DNA of 64,000 nucleotides from Tepidamorphaceae bacterium (GCA_028279445.1 JANQNT010000025.1:1-64000), one strand, 5' to 3'. Shown: positions 26,302 through 35,089, counted from the first letter of the stretch. Notes: generated by a model from the letters alone, not told the origin. A program made the numbers and translations.

Positions 26302-28745
26302 TGGCCGGCACCGACGCCCTGGACATCGTTCAGGCCATCCGCTCCGGCCACAGGCCGACCGGAGAGGACGCCGCAGCGCTGGCCGATCTGCAACATCTGG
26401 AGCCGCTCATGGAGGCGGCTTCCGAACTCGCCCGAGAAGGGTTCGGCACGAATGTCAGCTATTCGCGCAAGGTCTTCATACCGCTCACCCAGCTGTGCCG
26501 CGATGTGTGCCACTACTGCACGTTCGCCAAGCCGCCCAAGCGCGGCCAGCGCGCATATCTGACGCCCGAGCAGGTGCTGTCGATCGCGCGTGCCGGCAAG
26601 CGGACCGGATGCCGCGAGGCCCTGTTCACGCTCGGCGACAAGCCCGAACTGCGCTACCGGGTGGCGCGTGATGAACTGGCCGAACTGGGGCATGAGACGA
26701 CGCTGTCCTATGTCGCCGCGATGGCCGGGCTCGTATTGGAGGAGACCGGGCTTCTGCCGCACGTCAATCCTGGCGTGATGGATGAAGATGACATCGAGAT
26801 GCTGCGCCCGGTGTCTCCGTCGATGGGATTGATGCTGGAATCGGGCTCGGAGCGGTTGTGCCAGAAGGGGGCTCCGCATTGGGGCTCGCCCGACAAGTTG
26901 CCGGGTGTGCGGATGGCGACGATCGAGGCGGCCGGTCAGTGCCGCGTGCCGTTCACGACCGGGCTGCTGATCGGCATCGGCGAGACTCGTGCCGAGCGCA
27001 TTCAGGCAATGCTTGAGCTGCGCGACGCCCATGACCGGCACGGCCACATCCAGGAAATCATCATTCAGAACTTCCGTGCCAAGCCTGACACCCGGATGGC
27101 CAATGCGCCGGAGCCGAGCCAGGCGGACCATCTGTGGACGATCGCGGTGGCGCGGCTCGTCTTCGGCCCGCAGATGAGCATTCAGGCACCGCCGAACCTT
27201 CAGACCGACAACATGGGCGCGTTGATCGACGCGGGTATCAACGATTGGGGCGGCGTATCGCCGGTCACCCCCGATCACGTCAATCCGGAGGCGCCCTGGC
27301 CCCATCTCGACAGGCTGGCGGTGGTGAGCGAAGAGCATGGCCGCACGCTGGTGGAACGCCTGACGGTCTATCCGCGTTATCTGCGCGCGCCATGGTCCTG
27401 GATCGACACATCCCTGATCGGGCCGGTTCTCCAGATGGCCGACGGGGAGGGACTGGCGCGCTGTGACGACTGGAAGGCCGGCGCGCCGGAAGCGGAGGGT
27501 GGGGAGCTGCCGGCACCGGCACATCACAGCGCTTCGGGAACGCCAAGCGACCGGGTCGCCAGGGCGCTCGCCAGTGCGCAGCGCGGCGATACGCTCGGCG
27601 AAAGCGATGTGGTGGCGCTGCTGACCGCGCGCGGCGGCGATATCGGGCATGTGATCGCGGCCGCCGATACCCTGCGCGCGCGTGCTGCCGGCGAAGACGT
27701 GACCTATGTCGTCAACCGCAACCTCAACTACACCAACGTGTGCACCTACCGCTGCGGATTCTGTGCTTTCTCGAAAGGGCGCACCACCGAGGCACTGCGC
27801 GGAAAGCCATACGATCTGTCGGAGCGCGAGATCGCCCGCCGGGTCGAGGAAGCCTGGCGGCGCGGCGCGACCGAGGTCTGTCTGCAGGGCGGTGTCCATC
27901 CGCGATACACCGGCGAGACCTATCTTCGCATCCTGGACATCGTCAAATCCGCCGCGCCGGACATCCATGTCCATGCCTTCTCGCCGCTTGAGGTCTTCCA
28001 TGGCGCGCAGACGCTCGGCATGCCGCTCGACGGCTACCTGCGCCGGCTCAAGGATGCCGGTCTGGCGTCGCTTCCGGGAACCGCCGCGGAGATTCTCGAC
28101 GAAGAGGTGCGCGCGATCATCTGCCCGGACAAGGTCAACACCTCGCAGTGGCTGGAGGTGATGGAGACCGCACACGGGGTAGGGCTACGCAGTACGGCGA
28201 CGATCATGTTCGGCCACGTCGAGGCTCCCGAACACATCGCGCGTCATCTGCTTCGCGTGCGTACCCTGCAAAGCCGCACCGGCGGTTTCACGGAGTTCGT
28301 GCCGCTACCGTTCGTGCATATGGAATCGCCGATCTGGCTCAAGGGGCGTGCGCGCCCGGGGCCAACCCTCCGTGAGGCGGTCCTGATGCATGCCGTCGCG
28401 CGCCTGGCTCTGCATCCGGTGTTCGCCAACGTGCAGACGTCATGGGTCAAGATGGGGCCGAAGGGTGCGGCCCTGTGCCTTCAGGCCGGCGCCAATGACG
28501 TTGGCGGGGTTCTGATGAATGAATCGATTACCCGCGCGGCGGGCGCGTCCTATGGACAGGAGATGGGGCCGCGGGAGCTGGAGGCGCTGATCGGGGAAAC
28601 CGGCAGGCGGGCGCGCCAGCGCAACACGCTGTACGGCGAGGTGCCCGCCAAGCGCCGCGCGGCGGCGCGCGGTGCCGCTCCGCTGGCGCCCACCGAGGAA
28701 ACGCCGTTCACATCGGCGCAGGCGCTCGCAGCCAAGGCCGGATAG
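26298..28745 (+). CDS. fbiC: Fo synthase, CofG-CofH fusion (FbiC)
   Basis: 815 residues with two radical-SAM domains. The first (CofG-like, about 50-370) has the CxxxCxxC cluster at C67-C71-C74; the second (CofH-like, about 430-770) has C482-C486-C489. The two halves build the deazaflavin Fo from tyrosine and a flavin-pathway diaminouracil. Fused forms are known from actinobacteria and several proteobacteria. The start overlaps the cofC stop (ATGA), closing a five-gene operon npdG-cofE-cofD-cofC-fbiC. The spacer between the domains (about 385-425) is Ala/Gly-rich. All residues needed for both clusters are present. Confidence 0.95.
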   Translation: MMAGTDALDIVQAIRSGHRPTGEDAAALADLQHLEPLMEAASELAREGFGTNVSYSRKVFIPLTQLCRDVCHYCTFAKPPKRGQRAYLTPEQVLSIARAGKRTGCREALFTLGDKPELRYRVARDELAELGHETTLSYVAAMAGLVLEETGLLPHVNPGVMDEDDIEMLRPVSPSMGLMLESGSERLCQKGAPHWGSPDKLPGVRMATIEAAGQCRVPFTTGLLIGIGETRAERIQAMLELRDAHDRHGHIQEIIIQNFRAKPDTRMANAPEPSQADHLWTIAVARLVFGPQMSIQAPPNLQTDNMGALIDAGINDWGGVSPVTPDHVNPEAPWPHLDRLAVVSEEHGRTLVERLTVYPRYLRAPWSWIDTSLIGPVLQMADGEGLARCDDWKAGAPEAEGGELPAPAHHSASGTPSDRVARALASAQRGDTLGESDVVALLTARGGDIGHVIAAADTLRARAAGEDVTYVVNRNLNYTNVCTYRCGFCAFSKGRTTEALRGKPYDLSEREIARRVEEAWRRGATEVCLQGGVHPRYTGETYLRILDIVKSAAPDIHVHAFSPLEVFHGAQTLGMPLDGYLRRLKDAGLASLPGTAAEILDEEVRAIICPDKVNTSQWLEVMETAHGVGLRSTATIMFGHVEAPEHIARHLLRVRTLQSRTGGFTEFVPLPFVHMESPIWLKGRARPGPTLREAVLMHAVARLALHPVFANVQTSWVKMGPKGAALCLQAGANDVGGVLMNESITRAAGASYGQEMGPRELEALIGETGRRARQRNTLYGEVPAKRRAAARGAAPLAPTEETPFTSAQALAAKAG

Positions 28746-28784
28746 GCGGTCGTTTGCCGCGCCGGGCGCACGGGCAAACCGCCC
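28745..28784. terminator. Hairpin between convergent F420 and ABC-transporter operons
   Basis: GGCGGTCGTTTGCC and GGGCAAACCGCC form an interrupted stem (7 bp GTTTGCC/GGCAAAC plus GGCGG/CCGCC with a bulge) around a GC-rich loop. It lies just after fbiC and before the livF stop on the other strand, where a bidirectional terminator is expected. A T-tract is missing, so the call is cautious. Confidence 0.4.
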
Positions 28785-28799
28785 AATCCTGACGCGTCA

Positions 28800-29504
28800 T
28801 CAGGTGCCCAGATAGGCTTCGCGAACGTTCGGGTTTTCCAGAAGCTCCGAGCCGGTGCCCTTGAGCGTGACCTCCCCGGATTCAAGCACATAGGCGTGGT
28901 CGCATAGCTCCAGCGCCGCATAGGCATTCTGTTCCACCATGAGCACGGTCACGCCCTGGTCGCGAATGTCGCGGACGATCTGGAACATGCGATCGACCAG
29001 ATTGGGCGCCAGACCAAGCGAGGGCTCGTCGAACAGCACCAGCTTGGGCCGCGACATCAGCGCGCGGCTGATGGCCAGCATCTGCTGTTCGCCGCCCGAC
29101 AGCGTTCCCGCCGCCTGCTTGCGGCGTTCCTTGAGGACCGGGAAGCGGTCGAACAACTGCTCCATGTCCTCGTGGATGGCGTCTTTGTCCTTGCGCAGAT
29201 AGCACCCCATTTCGAGGTTTTCCTCGACGCTCATGTAGGGGAACACCCGCCGTCCTTCCGGGCAGTGCCCGATGCCCATGGCCAGGATGTCGGCGGCCGG
29301 GGCGTTGCTGATGTCCTTGCCCTGGAACGTGATCGTGCCTTTCGCCGCCGGCAGCAGGCCGGAAATGCACTTCAGGGTCGTTGTCTTGCCGGCACCATTG
29401 GCGCCGATCAGCGTGACGAACTCGCCCTCCTTGACTTCGAGCGAAAGCCCGCGCACGGCGGAAATCTTGCCATAGCGGCATTCGATATCTTTGAGTTCAA
29501 GCAT
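28800..29504 (-). CDS. livF: Branched-chain-amino-acid-type ABC transporter ATPase (LivF family)
   Basis: About 234 residues from the ATG at 29504, which starts at MLELKDIECRYG as LivF proteins do; an ATG at 29531 would add nine residues. Walker A is GANGAGKTT, the signature TLSGGEQQML, Walker B LVLFDEPSLGLAP, and the H-loop is replaced by Gln in VEQN as is normal for LivF. It powers import together with LivG, LivH and LivM. It overlaps livG by 8 bases and is the last gene of the operon. Confidence 0.9.
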   Translation of the reverse strand: MLELKDIECRYGKISAVRGLSLEVKEGEFVTLIGANGAGKTTTLKCISGLLPAAKGTITFQGKDISNAPAADILAMGIGHCPEGRRVFPYMSVEENLEMGCYLRKDKDAIHEDMEQLFDRFPVLKERRKQAAGTLSGGEQQMLAISRALMSRPKLVLFDEPSLGLAPNLVDRMFQIVRDIRDQGVTVLMVEQNAYAALELCDHAYVLESGEVTLKGTGSELLENPNVREAYLGT

Positions 29505-30285
29505 GGGGCGCACTGGTTCCAAGATAGGCACGGACGACTTCGGGGTCGTGCTTGATTTCCGATGGTGGACCGGAGGCGATGATCTCGCCCTGATTGAGGA
29601 CGACGACGCGGTCGGACACGCCCATCACCATGCGCATATCGTGCTCGACGAGCAGGATCGTGATGTCCTGCTCGCGGATGCGCTCGACCATGCGCACGAA
29701 GCTCATCGTCTCGGTCGGATTCATGCCGGAGGCGGGTTCGTCGAGCAGCAGAACCTCCGGTTCCGTGGCCAGACCGATGGCGACTTCAAGCAGCCGCTGC
29801 TCGCCGTACGGCATGGCCGAGGCCAACTCGTCGCGCCGTGCCGCAATACCGAAGAACTCCAGGATTTCGTCGGCGCGATCGCGCAGCCGGCGTTCCTCGG
29901 CATGCATGTTCGGCAGACGCAGCAACGATCCGAACAACTCCTGACGCCCCTGCCGGTGCAGGGCGATCATGATGTTCTCGAAGGCCGTGTTGCCACCGAA
30001 CAGGCTGGTCTTCTGGAACGTGCGCACGACGCCAAGCTCGGCGATCTGGTTCGGTTTCAGGCCGTTGAGCGACTTGTCGAGGAATCGCGCTTCGCCGCTG
30101 CTGGGCTGAAGGTAACCGGTGATCGCGTTGAATGCCGTCGTCTTGCCGGCCCCGTTGGGGCCGATAAGGCTAACGATCTCGCCATGATCGACATGGAACG
30201 ACATCGAGGAAATCGCGACCAACCCTCCGAACTTGACGCAGAGCTGGTCGATTTCGAGGACGGTCCTGGGAGGTGCCTGGCTCAT
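29497..30285 (-). CDS. livG: Branched-chain-amino-acid-type ABC transporter ATPase (LivG family)
   Basis: 262 residues with Walker A GPNGAGKTT, signature MPYGEQRLLE, Walker B VLLLDEPASGMNP and a VEHDM H-loop. The LivG-specific stretch between Walker A and the signature (GVVRTFQKTSLF) is present. It overlaps livM by 4 bases. Such transporters carry amino acids but also many aromatic acids and amides in alphaproteobacteria, so the substrate should not be assumed to be leucine. Confidence 0.9.
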   Translation of the reverse strand: MSQAPPRTVLEIDQLCVKFGGLVAISSMSFHVDHGEIVSLIGPNGAGKTTAFNAITGYLQPSSGEARFLDKSLNGLKPNQIAELGVVRTFQKTSLFGGNTAFENIMIALHRQGRQELFGSLLRLPNMHAEERRLRDRADEILEFFGIAARRDELASAMPYGEQRLLEVAIGLATEPEVLLLDEPASGMNPTETMSFVRMVERIREQDITILLVEHDMRMVMGVSDRVVVLNQGEIIASGPPSEIKHDPEVVRAYLGTSAPHA

Positions 30286-31358
30286 GACGGGTCCGCTGCT
30301 CCCTTTGCACCTGGTGGTTCGGGGGTGGCTGGGGGTTCAGACCCGTGGCGCCGCGATTGCAGCCAGGAACCGACCGCCGGCACGATGCCCTGCGGCAGGA
30401 AGATCAACACGATGATCATGGCGACGCCGTAGATGATCCATTGCACTTCGGGGGCCGCGAATTCGCGCAGCGCCTCGGGCATGATGCCGAACAGCAGTCC
30501 GCCGACGATTGGCCCCCACAGCGTGCCCTTGCCGCCGACGACAACCATGATCACCATCGTCACGGTGAAGATGAACAGGAAGACATCGGGGTCGATGATG
30601 CGCACATAGTGCGAATACAGACCGCCCGCCGCGCCCGCCATCGCCGCCGAGATCACCGTGATGATCAGGAGGTAGCGGGTGACGTCGATGCCGACGGACA
30701 TGGCCAGCGGCTCGTTCTCGCGCAGTGCGATGACCGCCCGGCCGACCCGCGAGACGACGATGCGGCGGACGATCTCGAAGCAAATGGCGGCAATGCTCAG
30801 CACCAGGAAGTAGTTGGGCACCTTGCTCCAGAACGTGGTCTCGCCGGCGAACGGCAGCCACAGCGTCAGCGGCGGGATGTTGTTGAGGGCCATGGGGCCC
30901 TCAGTCAGGTCGATCCAGTTCAGCGCCACCAGGCGCATCACCTCGGCGAACGAGATGGTGACGATGACGAAGTAGGCGCCGCGGATCTTGAACGACACCT
31001 TGCCGATCAGCCAGCCGGCGAGGCCAGCCACGAAGATACCGCACAGGATACAGAACCAGACCGGCTTCGGCGTGACGACAAGCATCCATCCGAAGACGTT
31101 CAGATCGAAGCCGATCGACATCAGCGCACTGGCATAGGACCCGATGCCGAAGAAGGCGACGTGACCGAGCGAGAGTTGACCGGTGTAGCCGAGCAGCAGG
31201 TTCAGGCTGATCGCGGCAATGATGAAGATGCCGGTGATGATCAGGACGTGCAGGAAGTACTGATCGGTCATCCAGAACGGCAGCAGGGCGAAGAACGCCA
31301 GGACCGCGAAGGGAGCGAACCGGCCCATTGCAAGGCGATTTGTGCCAGGAGAGGTCAT
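30282..31358 (-). CDS. livM: ABC transporter permease (LivM family)
   Basis: 358 residues with about nine or ten hydrophobic helices. The LivM-type LLLGYTGQLSLGHVAFFGIGSYASAL segment lies near residue 55-80 and RVGRAVIALRENEPLAMSVGIDV, the coupling loop to the ATPase, near 230. The C-terminal Pro/Gly tail after residue 335 is variable. Four-base overlaps with livG and livH indicate one transcript. Confidence 0.9.
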   Translation of the reverse strand: MTSPGTNRLAMGRFAPFAVLAFFALLPFWMTDQYFLHVLIITGIFIIAAISLNLLLGYTGQLSLGHVAFFGIGSYASALMSIGFDLNVFGWMLVVTPKPVWFCILCGIFVAGLAGWLIGKVSFKIRGAYFVIVTISFAEVMRLVALNWIDLTEGPMALNNIPPLTLWLPFAGETTFWSKVPNYFLVLSIAAICFEIVRRIVVSRVGRAVIALRENEPLAMSVGIDVTRYLLIITVISAAMAGAAGGLYSHYVRIIDPDVFLFIFTVTMVIMVVVGGKGTLWGPIVGGLLFGIMPEALREFAAPEVQWIIYGVAMIIVLIFLPQGIVPAVGSWLQSRRHGSEPPATPEPPGAKGAADPS

Positions 31359-32227
31359 CCGATGCGCTCCCTCTGGGCGAACAGGCCGGTCGGGCGGAAG
31401 ATCAGGATGAGGATGATCAGAATGAAGCCCATCGCGTCGCGGTAGCCCGACGAGATGTAGCCGGCGCCGAATTCCTCGGCGAAGGCGAGAATGAAGCCGC
31501 CGATCGCAGCCCCCCAGAAGTTGCCGAGGCCGCCAAGGATGACGATCGCGAAGGACTTGGCGGCGACCGCGTCACCCATCGTCGGGTAGACGACGAAGAT
31601 CGGTGCAAGGAGGGCGCCGGCAGCCGCCGCTAGGCCCGAGCCAAGCGCGAAGGTCGCGGTGTAGATGCGGTTGATCTTGACGCCCATCAGGGCGGCCGTG
31701 TCGCGGTCCTGGAAGGTGGCCCGCATGGCTTTGCCCAGGCGGGTGTGGTGAATCAGCATGTGCGTGCCGATGATCATCATGATGGCGACGACGAAAACGA
31801 ACACGCGCGACCAGGACACCGACACGCTTCCGATGACCAGCGGGTCGAGCGGAAACGGCGTGTTGATCGACTTGGCGATGCCGGTCCAGGTGAATTGTTG
31901 CGTGTTCTGGAGAGCGATCCACGCACCGATCATGACGAGCATGGTGGTGTCGATGTCGGCATCGCGGAGCGGGCGCAGCAACGCCAGCTCGATCAGCGCG
32001 CCGAGCAGGAGCCCGAGCGCGATCGCCATGACCAGGCCCAGGAAGAAGTTGGTGCCCAGAACCATGACGAAGAAGAACATCATGTAGGCGCCGAACGTGT
32101 AGAGCTCGCCGTGGGTGAAGTTGACGATCTTCATGATGCCGAAGATCATCGTCAGTCCGATGCCGAGCAGCGCGTAGGTGCCACCCAGGATCGTCGCGTT
32201 CAGAGCGTGCTGGAGCAGTTGGTCCAA
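31355..32227 (-). CDS. livH: ABC transporter permease (LivH family), TTG start
   Basis: The start is taken as the TTG at 32227 because GGGGGG lies about 5 bases upstream and the resulting 290-residue protein (LDQLLQHALNATILGGTYALLGIG) has the normal LivH length. An upstream in-frame ATG would add 25 unrelated residues. Visible features are GLTMIFGIMKIVNFTHGELYTFGAY near the N-terminus and GKAMRATFQDRDTAALMGV as the coupling loop. A terminator-like hairpin separates it from the binding-protein gene upstream. Confidence 0.88.
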   Translation of the reverse strand: MDQLLQHALNATILGGTYALLGIGLTMIFGIMKIVNFTHGELYTFGAYMMFFFVMVLGTNFFLGLVMAIALGLLLGALIELALLRPLRDADIDTTMLVMIGAWIALQNTQQFTWTGIAKSINTPFPLDPLVIGSVSVSWSRVFVFVVAIMMIIGTHMLIHHTRLGKAMRATFQDRDTAALMGVKINRIYTATFALGSGLAAAAGALLAPIFVVYPTMGDAVAAKSFAIVILGGLGNFWGAAIGGFILAFAEEFGAGYISSGYRDAMGFILIILILIFRPTGLFAQRERIG

Positions 32228-32443
32228 GGTGCCCCCCAATAAACGTGCGGCGGTGCGAGGTTGCAGCCGCGGCCCTCGTTGGCAGACGTCCGTCGGGCAC
32301 ATCCGGCCGTCAGGTCACGTCTCATCGGTGCGCATTGCCCTAGAAGTCCGGCACAGGCCGCACGCAGGCAGAAACGCCGGTTTGTCGGCAGATTGGACGG
32401 ACCCGGCGGTGGCGCCGTATTCTGCATACCAACGCCGGGTCCG

Positions 32444-32477
32444 AAAAATGCGCGCGGCGAGAGGAGAAACCGCGCGC
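32444..32477 (-). terminator. Rho-independent terminator/attenuator after the binding-protein gene
   Basis: On the minus strand an 8-bp GC-only stem (GCGCGCGG/CCGCGCGC, 12-base loop) is followed by ATTTTT. It lies 11 bases past the livK stop and before livH, so it would give more binding protein than permease and ATPase mRNA. Confidence 0.75.
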
Positions 32478-32487
32478 GGGCAAAGGG

Positions 32488-33642
32488 CTACTCTGCGGAA
32501 GCCACCTTGCCGTCCTTGATCGTCACCAAGTAGATGTTGGGCTGGTTCTGGCCGCTCTCCTGGCCTTCGGGTCCCTGCTTGATGAACGAAATGTCGCCGT
32601 TGATGCCCTGAACCTGAACGCCCCACAGAGCGTCGCGAATGGCTTTCGGTTCCAGCGAGTTGGCCGACTCAATGGCCGCCTTGATGGTCATGATGCCATC
32701 GAACCCGCGGAAACCCTCGGTCAGGCCAGCGAAGTTCAGTCCGCGGTCATTCCATTCCTTGACGAAACCCTGGGCGATCTCCGGATGCGGTGCCTTTTCG
32801 GGGAACCACGGTGCGAAGAACAGGATGTGCAGGGAATCCTCGGCAGCAGCGCCCGCCTGCTCGATCAACTGATCGGGCGAGGACGACCCGCCGGTGGTGA
32901 TGACCTGAGCATCAAGGCGCTGTTCCTTGAACTGCCGCAGCGCAAGGGTGAGTTGCTCCACGCCGGTGGTGACGAACAAGGTGTCGCCGCCGGCCGCCTT
33001 GATTGACGCGATCTGCGCCGACAGATCGGTTGCCTTGGCGTCCATCGTTTCGATAACGCCGACGTCAATGCCATTGCCCTTGAGCATGGCAGTGAACTCG
33101 TCGGCCGCACCCCGGCCCCAGTCATTGTTGACGACCAGGAAGTTGGCCTTCTCGATCTTGAACTGACCGAGCTTCTGGCCGAACGCGATGGCTTCCATCT
33201 CCGACGTCGGGCTGATGCGGAAGACCCACGGGTTGCCCGAAACGGTGATCTTGCCGGAGGAGGAGGTCTCGACGACCATCGGGACGCCATACTCCATCAG
33301 CTTCGGCATCACCGCGAGCGTGTAGGTCGAGCTCCAGGCGCCCATCATCACGGGAACCTCGTCCTTGACGATCAGCTTCTCGGCCGCAGCCACGGCGTCT
33401 TTGGGGTTCGACTTGTTGTCTTCGATGATGAGCTCGACCGGCTTGCCGAGAATGCCGCCGGAGGCATTGATCAGATCGGCCGCGATGCGCGCTCCGTCAG
33501 TTACGTAGTTTCCGGAGGCGGCGACCGCTCCGGTAAGCGGTTGGTTGACACCGATGCGTACGGTGTCCTCGGCCGCGGCCGAGCCTGCAATCAGCGACGC
33601 TGCTCCGATCAGCACAGTCGCAAGTTTTGACCACCTGTTCAT
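32488..33642 (-). CDS. livK: ABC transporter periplasmic substrate-binding protein (LivK/amide-urea type)
   Basis: 384 residues with a signal peptide (MNRWSKLATVLIGAASLIAGSAAA). The type I periplasmic fold opens with IGVNQPLTGAVAASGNYVTDGARIAADLINASGG, then MMGAWSSTYTLAVMP and VETSSSG. These give a ligand pocket like those of amino-acid, amide or aromatic-acid binders. It is the first gene of the transporter operon and has an island motif about 80 bases upstream, tying its expression to the rest of the island. The true ligand is unknown. Confidence 0.88.
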   Translation of the reverse strand: MNRWSKLATVLIGAASLIAGSAAAEDTVRIGVNQPLTGAVAASGNYVTDGARIAADLINASGGILGKPVELIIEDNKSNPKDAVAAAEKLIVKDEVPVMMGAWSSTYTLAVMPKLMEYGVPMVVETSSSGKITVSGNPWVFRISPTSEMEAIAFGQKLGQFKIEKANFLVVNNDWGRGAADEFTAMLKGNGIDVGVIETMDAKATDLSAQIASIKAAGGDTLFVTTGVEQLTLALRQFKEQRLDAQVITTGGSSSPDQLIEQAGAAAEDSLHILFFAPWFPEKAPHPEIAQGFVKEWNDRGLNFAGLTEGFRGFDGIMTIKAAIESANSLEPKAIRDALWGVQVQGINGDISFIKQGPEGQESGQNQPNIYLVTIKDGKVASAE

Positions 33643-33717
33643 TGTCCAGTTCCCTCTGGTTACGGCGGGCGCAGGGATGGTCTACGGCCGCCCGCTCTCA
33701 TTCTATATATTTTATCT

Positions 33718-33737
33718 AAGAATAGAACGATATTATC
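33718..33737 (-). promoter_or_regulatory. Putative island operator, site 5
   Basis: On the minus strand the core ATATCGTTCTATTCTT matches ATATTGTTCTATCATT of site 2 at 13 of 16 positions. It is 76-95 bases upstream of the livK ATG within an AT-rich promoter-like patch. Confidence 0.5.
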
Positions 33738-34074
33738 ATAGGCCAACAATTTGCGCCGATCAAGCGCCATTGAATGGCCCGGCTCGATTGGTCTTCGGTT
33801 GTTGTTCGTCGATGGCTGTACTGCGCGCCTGCCGCGCGGGGTCTTGCGGGGCAGGGCGGTGTGCCGGAGCGTTATATGGCGGCGGTGTGTTGCTGTGCCC
33901 GCAATCGCCTTGGGATGCTGCGCAGATCGTCGTCATCGGGACGATCTGCCTGCCCCTTGTCGTCGGCCGTCGTGAGGCAGGGTGCGCCGGGCGGCCAGCA
34001 AGAAAGCCACATTTTTGCGCCGGCCCCCTTGTGCATCGCGCAATGAGCCCTTAATAAACACCCGTGACAGCGTG

Positions 34075-34109
34075 GGTGCGCAAGATCGGTGCAGGTCTTG
34101 CGCACCTTT
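34075..34109 (+). terminator. Strong hairpin upstream of secE, terminator-like
   Basis: GGTGCGCAAG and CTTGCGCACC form a perfect 10-bp stem with a 12-base loop followed by TTTG. No plus-strand gene ends nearby, so it may be the former terminator of the tRNA-Trp transcript, now separated from it by the island, or a leader element of secE. Confidence 0.5.
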
Positions 34110-34180
34110 GCGTCGTGCGCGGAAGCGGTGTCGGGTGTCCCGATATTGGGTTATCCGGCAAGAGTTCGGCGTGCTGTCCC

Positions 34181-34202
34181 CATACGTAGTATGTCGACAT
34201 AC
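34181..34202. promoter_or_regulatory. Overlapping palindromes 20 bases before secE
   Basis: CATAC-GTA-GTATG (34181-34193) and the perfect 14-base palindrome GTATGTCGACATAC (34189-34202) share the central GTATG, so alternative pairings are possible. Position suggests an operator or leader structure of the secE-nusG transcript. Confidence 0.4.
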
Positions 34203-34221
34203 GAAGTCTTTCGGGAAGTCC

Positions 34222-34422
34222 ATGGCATCGAAGACCAATCCGTTCGCGTTCCTGCAGCAGGTGCGCGCGGAAATCGCGAAGGTCACCTGGCCGACGCGGC
34301 GCGAGACCATGATCACCACGGTGATGGTGTTCATCATGGTCGTGCTGGCGATGCTGTTCTTCCTGCTCGTGGACCAGACGATCGGCTGGCTGGTTGCCCG
34401 GCTGCTCGGTCTCGGCGGCTAA
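34222..34422 (+). CDS. secE: Preprotein translocase subunit SecE
   Basis: 66 residues, the short single-helix form of SecE. The amphipathic LQQVRAEIAKVTWPTRRET segment (residues about 11-29) is the family signature, followed by one transmembrane helix (about 34-55). SecE clamps SecY in the Sec channel of the inner membrane; the partner secY is at 60943 in this window. It starts the core operon and is 11 bases before nusG. Confidence 0.95.
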   Translation: MASKTNPFAFLQQVRAEIAKVTWPTRRETMITTVMVFIMVVLAMLFFLLVDQTIGWLVARLLGLGG

Positions 34423-34433
34423 CGGAGAAGCGC

Positions 34434-34964
34434 GTGGCCAAGCGCTGGTACATCGTTCACACCTACTCGAACTTCGAGAAAAAGGTGGCCGAAGCCATCC
34501 GCGAAAAGGCGGACCAGACCGGCGTCGGCGATCAGTTCGAGGAAATCCTCGTGCCGACCGAGAAGGTCGTCGAGGTGCGCCGCGGCCGCAAGGTCGACTC
34601 CGAGCGCAAGTTCTTTCCCGGTTATGTCCTGGTGAAGATGGACATGACCGATGTGACCTATCACCTGATCAAGAATACGCCGAAGGTGACCGGCTTTCTG
34701 GGCACCAACAACAAGCCGACGCCGATTCCCGAGGCGGAGGCCATGCGTATCCAGCATCAGGTGCAGGAGGGCATCGAGCGCCCGAAACCGTCGATCAGCT
34801 TCGAGATCGGCGAGCAGGTGCGCGTGTCCGACGGGCCTTTCGCGTCGTTCTCCGGCCATGTGGAGGAGATCGACGAGGAGCGGGCGCGGCTCAAGGTGGC
34901 CGTGTCCATTTTCGGCCGGGCGACCCCGGTCGAGCTGGAATACGGGCAGGTCGAGAAGACCTGA
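34434..34964 (+). CDS. nusG: Transcription termination/antitermination factor NusG
   Basis: 176 residues from a GTG with a GGAGAAG site. The NGN domain has KRWYIVHTYSNFEKKVAEAI at the N-terminus and ERKFFPGYVLVKMDM near 60-75. The KOW domain near 125-150 reads EQVRVSDGPFASFSGHVEEID. NusG binds RNA polymerase and couples it to Rho or to the ribosome. It lies between secE and rplK in the standard order. Confidence 0.97.
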   Translation: MAKRWYIVHTYSNFEKKVAEAIREKADQTGVGDQFEEILVPTEKVVEVRRGRKVDSERKFFPGYVLVKMDMTDVTYHLIKNTPKVTGFLGTNNKPTPIPEAEAMRIQHQVQEGIERPKPSISFEIGEQVRVSDGPFASFSGHVEEIDEERARLKVAVSIFGRATPVELEYGQVEKT

Positions 34965-35089
34965 GCGGTTCCAGACAACAGTGTGGAAGGGGCATTGCGG
35001 TCGCCAACCGTTTCGCTCCGTACCACGCGACGCAATCCGGACAGCGGTGCCTTGAGGGGTGCTGACCGTCCCACGGAAGAGCGAGTGAG

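Larger units (their letters stand above)
33643..34221. other. Right edge of the island and secE upstream region
   Basis: No gene is seen in these 579 bases. The segment holds an AT-rich livK promoter region with an operator-like site (33718-33737), a Cys/Gly-codon-rich stretch without a credible ribosome-binding site, a strong hairpin (34075-34109) and overlapping palindromes (34181-34202) just before secE. The junction of island and core genome must lie in here. Confidence 0.55.

Noticed and set aside
33941-33960. A second attachment-like copy of the tRNA-Trp 3' end at the right side of the island
   Set aside because: Only a 7-base match (TGCCCCT) is found near 33951, which is expected by chance; no longer copy of the tRNA-Trp end is visible up to secE.
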